DNA from: Burkholderia puraquae
Lineage (GTDB): Bacteria; Pseudomonadota; Gammaproteobacteria; Burkholderiales; Burkholderiaceae
Length of the DNA stretch: 64,000 nt
Assembly: GCF_002099195.1 (NCBI RefSeq)
Contig: NZ_NBYX01000001.1
Coordinates: 370,062-434,061 of the forward strand
Direction of reading: 5' to 3'
Positions 60,527-64,000 of the stretch are shown piece after piece. The translations under genes were made by a program, and so were the position numbers. Under the pieces are notes generated by a model. That model did no database searches and had not been told where the DNA came from. It saw only the letters and a list, made by a program, of their open reading frames with translations. Position 1 is the stretch's first letter. Every line of letters starts with the position of its first letter.

Positions 60527-60775
60527 ATGAAAAAGAACGTCCGTTTTCGGCTTACAGTCATTGCGTCGGCTTTTGCCGTCTACAGCGTTTACATGCACAT
60601 CCAGCAGTTCATCAGCGGCTGCGTGTGGGTCAGGGGCCATCAGCGCTGCAGTTTCGAAAACAGCACGAATTTCGAAGGCTGGATGGATCTCGATCTGATG
60701 ATCGCCTGTTGCTGGGTCGCCGCGGCGGTGGTGGGCTGGATTTCCGTCGTGCAGGCCGCGAAGAAGCCGGGTTGA
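60527..60775 (+). CDS. Small membrane protein (82 residues)
   Basis: An 82-residue protein with two predicted membrane segments (LTVIASAFAVYSVYMHI near 9-25 and LMIACCWVAAAVVGWISVV near 57-75) and a Cys-containing loop between them (CVWVRGHQRC). The family is unknown. The stop is followed by 257 bases without a recognisable gene. Confidence 0.5.
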   Translation: MKKNVRFRLTVIASAFAVYSVYMHIQQFISGCVWVRGHQRCSFENSTNFEGWMDLDLMIACCWVAAAVVGWISVVQAAKKPG

Positions 60776-61032
60776 CGGTTGGGCGGCGACGCGAAATCGA
60801 TCGCTGTCAATCCGTGACAACGATCATCCGGGAAGCGTCGCCGGGATCTCCTGCACCGCAGGGGCAGCCGGCCAACAGGTTCGGGATCCGGTCGACCGTC
60901 GGGGCATTGGCCGGCGCAGACACCGGCACGCGTCTCGCCATCGATCCTCCGCCATCGGCTGTCGTTGTGCTTTTTCCTCCCGTGCCGGGATAATGATCCG
61001 GCGTCGCGCACGCTGCGCGAGGGGAGGCTCCC

Positions 61033-61332
61033 ATGCAATTTCCGACGGGATCGGTCGTCGCGCTCAGTTCGGCCGCCGCGACGATGTTTTCGATGGGCAT
61101 GCTGTTTCTCGGCTACTGGGGTTGGCACGAGCCGCTGCCGTGGCGGTTCGGCGACTACATCGTGATCCTGCCGGCGCTGGCCGGGTTCGCGTGCCTCGTC
61201 AGCGTGCCGTTTCTCGCGACATCGCCGATGAAGACACCCGACGACGAGTCGCGGATGTTCGTCGCGCGGCGCGTGTTTCTGTGCGGCGCGAGCGCGTTAT
61301 GGTGCGCGATCGTCGCGTCGCTGGTCGTGTGA
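61033..61332 (+). CDS. Small three-helix membrane protein (99 residues)
   Basis: A 99-residue protein with three hydrophobic segments (about 6-27, 40-61 and 78-98) and short polar loops. GAGGGGAGG lies just before the ATG. No family recognised; it may be co-transcribed with the gene at 60527, although a 257-base gap separates them. Confidence 0.55.
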   Translation: MQFPTGSVVALSSAAATMFSMGMLFLGYWGWHEPLPWRFGDYIVILPALAGFACLVSVPFLATSPMKTPDDESRMFVARRVFLCGASALWCAIVASLVV

Positions 61333-61522
61333 GATCCGTGCAGGATGCGCATGAGCCGGCGCCCGCCGGTGCGCTCTTGCTCGAGCATGTCGAAACGTCT
61401 TCCGCGCGTGCGTGACAGACGGTTTTCATGCGTCGATTCGGGCCGCCATGACGGCTTTGATTTCCCCGGTGCCGTGCACTAGATTCGAAACATTCTTGTG
61501 TCGCCGAGCGCGAGGTGGAGCC

Positions 61523-62167
61523 ATGACGCCGTGGGAGATTCAGGGCACCGAATTGATGAATTGCAATTGTTCATACGGTTGTCCGTGCCAGTTCAATGCG
61601 CTGCCGACCAACGGCAATTGCGCCGCGATGGGGGCGATTTCGATCGACAGCGGCCACTACGGCGACGTGGTGCTCGACGGCGTCAGGATCGCGGTCGTGT
61701 TCGAGTGGCCGGGGGCGGTCCACGAGGGCCGGGGCCGGTGCCAGCCGATCGTCGACGAGCGCGCCAGCCCGGCACAGCGCGAGGCGGTGCTGAAGATCAT
61801 GACTGGTCAGGATACCGATCCGTTTGCGACGATGTTCTCGGTATACGCCGCGACGCTCGAGCACGCGTTCGATCCGATCTTCGCGAAGATCGATTTCGAT
61901 GTCGACGTCGATGCCCGGCGCGGCCGGATTCACGTCGACGGCGTATTCGACGTCGCGGGCGATCCCATCCTCAATCCGGTGACGGGCGCCGAGCATCGTG
62001 CGCGGATCGACCTGCCGCACGGTTTCGAATACGAGCTGGCCGAAATCGGCTCGGGCACGTCGCGCTCGCAAGGCCACATTCCGCTGACCCTCGACGGCAG
62101 CTATGCGCAGTTCGCGCGGCTGCACCTGAACAACCACGGGGTGGTCAGGCATCGCGTCGCGGCATGA
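61523..62167 (+). CDS. DUF1326 protein
   Basis: A 214-residue soluble protein of the DUF1326 family, with the Cys cluster NCNCSYGCPCQFN near residues 13-25 that may hold metal, then SIDSGHYGDVVLDGVRIAVV and a beta-rich core. DUF1326 and DUF2182 genes are usually adjacent, as here. GTGGAG lies before the ATG at 61523. It overlaps the DUF2182 gene by ATGA. Role unknown; a metal-binding or redox function is suggested by the cysteines. Confidence 0.78.
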   Translation: MTPWEIQGTELMNCNCSYGCPCQFNALPTNGNCAAMGAISIDSGHYGDVVLDGVRIAVVFEWPGAVHEGRGRCQPIVDERASPAQREAVLKIMTGQDTDPFATMFSVYAATLEHAFDPIFAKIDFDVDVDARRGRIHVDGVFDVAGDPILNPVTGAEHRARIDLPHGFEYELAEIGSGTSRSQGHIPLTLDGSYAQFARLHLNNHGVVRHRVAA

Positions 62168-62955
62168 CTCCCGTCGACCCCTGGCTCGGGCGCGAGCGCG
62201 TCGTCACGCTGCTCGGCATCGCGGGGCTCGTCGGACTGTGCTGGTTCTATCTTTGGACGGGCGCGGGAACCGGCATGTCGGCGCTGGAGATGACCGCCGT
62301 TGCGCTCTTTCCGCATCGCCTGAAGGGCGCCATGGGCAGCATGGATCCGTCGCTGCCCACCGTGATCGTGATGTGGTGGGTGATGATGATCGCGATGATG
62401 ACACCCAGCGCGGCGCCGCTCTTGATGCTGTACCGGCGGGTGCTGCGGCAGCACGGCGCGGGCGGGGCCGGTTCCGCGTTCACGTCGATGTCGCTGCTGG
62501 CCGGCTACCTGGCCGCGTGGCTCGCCTTCTCGATCGGCGCGGCGCTGCTTCAGGCGATGCTGCAGCCGGCCGGGCTGATCTCCGCGTTGATGCTGTGGTC
62601 GAAGAGCGCCATCCTTTCCGCGATCGTGCTGGCGCTCGCCGGGCTCTATCAATTCTCGTCGCTGAAACGCGCGTGCCTTCGGCAATGCCGGGCGCCGGCC
62701 GGGTTCCTGGTTGCGCACTGGCGTCCGGGCGTCGCCGGCAGTTTCCTGCTCGGCGCGCGGCACGGCATGTATTGCGTGGGCTGCTGCTGGCTGCTGATGG
62801 CGCTGCTGTTCGTCGGCGGCGTGATGAATGTCGTGTGGATCGCCGCGCTGTCGTTCTTCGTGTTTGCGGAGAAGATCCTGCCCGGCGGCGAACGTGTCGG
62901 GCGTGTGCTGGGTGTCGTGCTGATTGCGTGGGCCGGTGTGACGTTGATCGTGTGA
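62164..62955 (+). CDS. DUF2182 integral membrane protein
   Basis: A 263-residue protein with about seven membrane helices and several Met/His/Cys-rich stretches (MWWVMMIAMMTPSAAPLLML, GARHGMYCVGCCWLLMALLF). The DUF2182 family is predicted to be a metal-binding membrane protein, and is paired with DUF1326. The two genes overlap by four bases and likely work together, perhaps in copper or another metal's handling. Function not demonstrated. Confidence 0.8.
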   Translation: MTPVDPWLGRERVVTLLGIAGLVGLCWFYLWTGAGTGMSALEMTAVALFPHRLKGAMGSMDPSLPTVIVMWWVMMIAMMTPSAAPLLMLYRRVLRQHGAGGAGSAFTSMSLLAGYLAAWLAFSIGAALLQAMLQPAGLISALMLWSKSAILSAIVLALAGLYQFSSLKRACLRQCRAPAGFLVAHWRPGVAGSFLLGARHGMYCVGCCWLLMALLFVGGVMNVVWIAALSFFVFAEKILPGGERVGRVLGVVLIAWAGVTLIV

Positions 62956-63049
62956 CGGCCCGTAATGGCCAGCCCGTGCGAACGCGCGGAATCGCCGTGT
63001 GCCGGGTGATGTCCGGCTGCGGCCGCTCTTGCATCGAACGAGGCGCGCA

Positions 63050-63503
63050 TCACGCAGGGCCGGTGCCGAGATCCACGAAGACCTTGTCGGCTCCGGCCTT
63101 GTACAGCCGCTTGCCGAGCTTCGGATAGTCGCACACGTCGTGTTCCGGCCGGTCGCCCGCCACGAGATAGACCAGCGGCAGTGAGCATCGTATGCGCGCT
63201 GCCGCCGCGCGGAAATCCCATGAAGTCCCCCGCGCCGATCGCATGGGTTTGGCCATCGATGATTGCTTCGCCGGTTCCCGAAAGGATATAGACGCATTCC
63301 TCCGCGTAGCGATGCCGGTGGTATTCGGTGGACTCGTGTCCGGGCATCAAGGTCATCAGGTGGAAGCCGAGTTGCGTCAGCCCGGTCGCGTCGCCAAGCG
63401 ACCGCTTCAGGCGTACGGCATTCTCGTTCAACGGATGGACGGAATGTTCCGGTTCCATTGCCGCGATGTCGGCGGCTTTCAGCACTTCACGCGGGGTATG
63501 CAT
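63050..63503 (-). pseudogene. Frameshifted cupin-domain protein
   Basis: The reverse strand starts MHTPREVLKAADIAAMEPEH and carries the first cupin motif (YHRHRYAEECVYILSGTGEA) and DFMGFPRGGSAHTML, after which the frame is lost near 63190. The next frame continues the cupin with PLVYLVAGDRPEHDVCDYPK and a normal C terminus at 63050. The length is not a multiple of three, so a small deletion has broken the gene. An intact form would be a cupin of about 150 residues, probably binding a metal through the His residues. Confidence 0.75.
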
Positions 63504-63815
63504 CGTCTGTCCTTTCCGGGAATCGGGGCGCCAGTGGCGCGGCGAGTATGCATGATGGGGGCGGCGACAGGGGCAGGTCGGCGTCTTTCGCCGCGCGATG
63601 CTACGTAACGCAGGGCCCGTGTTACGCACGCGTTACCCGGGACGCAAGGCTTGATCGCCGCTGTGGAGGCGAGCCCGGATGCCATGTGTCGCGCCCCGGA
63701 CGGCCGTTGGGGCGCGGCGGTCCGGCGTGGGTGTGAAGCCGTCGTTGATGCCGATCGCAATGGCACGATAGATGCTTGTCGGGATGATTGAGCTGAAAAG
63801 CGAACGGGGGCTTCC
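63504..63815. other. Non-coding gap before the Gly-Thr-Ser lipoprotein
   Basis: No gene is recognisable in these 312 bases. The upstream part belongs to the cupin gene's leader (GGAAAGGAC before its start); no clear promoter or terminator is seen. Confidence 0.4.
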
Positions 63816-64000
63816 ATGCAAAATCATTTCATCAAGACGAACGTTGCGCTTGCCGCCATTGCCGCGGCTTGTGCACTGGCTGCATGTGGCGGCAGCGATG
63901 TCACGGCGCCGAAGCCGGGCGGTAACAACATCGGAACGAGTACGAGTGGGACTAGCGGAACGAGCGGCACGAGTGGAACCAGTGGCACGAGCGGAACCAG
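63816..64000 (+). CDS. Lipoprotein with Gly-Thr-Ser repeats (partial)
   Basis: The frame opens at an ATG with GGGGG about five bases upstream and is cut by the window end. Residues 1-23 are a signal peptide with lipobox LAAC (Cys23 or nearby), followed by GGSDVTAPKPGGNN and then repeated Gly-Thr-Ser triplets (seven or more), encoded by near-identical 9-base units from 63933 on. A Gly at every third place resembles bacterial collagen-like (Gly-X-Y) stalks known in Burkholderia, so a surface protein is likely, but the C-terminal domain is not visible. Confidence 0.6.
   Translation, partial: MQNHFIKTNVALAAIAAACALAACGGSDVTAPKPGGNNIGTSTSGTSGTSGTSGTSGTSGT

Overview
The window is high-GC DNA from a Burkholderia-type betaproteobacterium, most likely the cepacia complex and probably a secondary replicon; the genus is inferred. 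Clues are GC-rich third codon positions, an extra IF-1 gene beside a cold-shock gene, small YXWXXGHW-repeat envelope proteins, frequent GTG/TTG starts, and an electron-transfer flavoprotein pair of betaproteobacterial type. No rRNA, tRNA, CRISPR array or insertion sequence was seen.

Layout. 1-9.8 kb: a Tat-exported purple acid phosphatase (cut by the window edge), two YXWXXGHW envelope proteins, an ECF sigma/anti-sigma/CnrR-like sensor operon, an exported hydrolase, a DUF1800-DUF1501 pair, an LprI-like protein, a lone tyrosine recombinase, a frameshifted LuxR-type remnant and a DUF4377 lipoprotein. 9.8-12.7 kb: an MdtD-like exporter divergent from a LysR regulator with a clear palindromic operator, then a VOC protein.

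12.9-43.5 kb and 49.5-59.9 kb: a nearly complete aerobic 9,10-seco steroid ring-degradation locus. Rings A and B are handled by KstD, KshA/KshB, HsaA/HsaB, HsaC, HsaD and HsaE-HsaG-HsaF. Rings C and D are handled by FadD3, FadE30, IpdF, IpdC, EchA20, IpdA/IpdB, FadE31 with a partner, FadA6 and further hydratases, dehydrogenases and a thiolase. An envelope set (YCF48-like, RND/MMPL, DUF1302, DUF1329) probably moves the hydrophobic substrate, and EtfBA probably takes electrons from the four acyl-CoA dehydrogenases. Many genes overlap by 1-4 bases, which suggests translational coupling. No side-chain degradation genes and no KstR-type repressor were seen, so the likely substrates are C19 androgens or steroids whose side chain is removed elsewhere. 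A FitAB-type toxin-antitoxin pair and a small outer-membrane protein sit between two steroid operons.

43.7-49.3 kb: an unrelated block (cspA with a structured leader, infA, a hydrolase, an SDR with a divergent AraC regulator, and a phospholipase C-like phosphoesterase with an 82-residue partner) separates kshA from the hsaF-hsaG-hsaE operon. 59.9-64 kb: a gamma-carbonic-anhydrase-like protein, two small membrane proteins, a DUF1326-DUF2182 pair, a frameshifted cupin gene and the start of a lipoprotein with Gly-Thr-Ser repeats.
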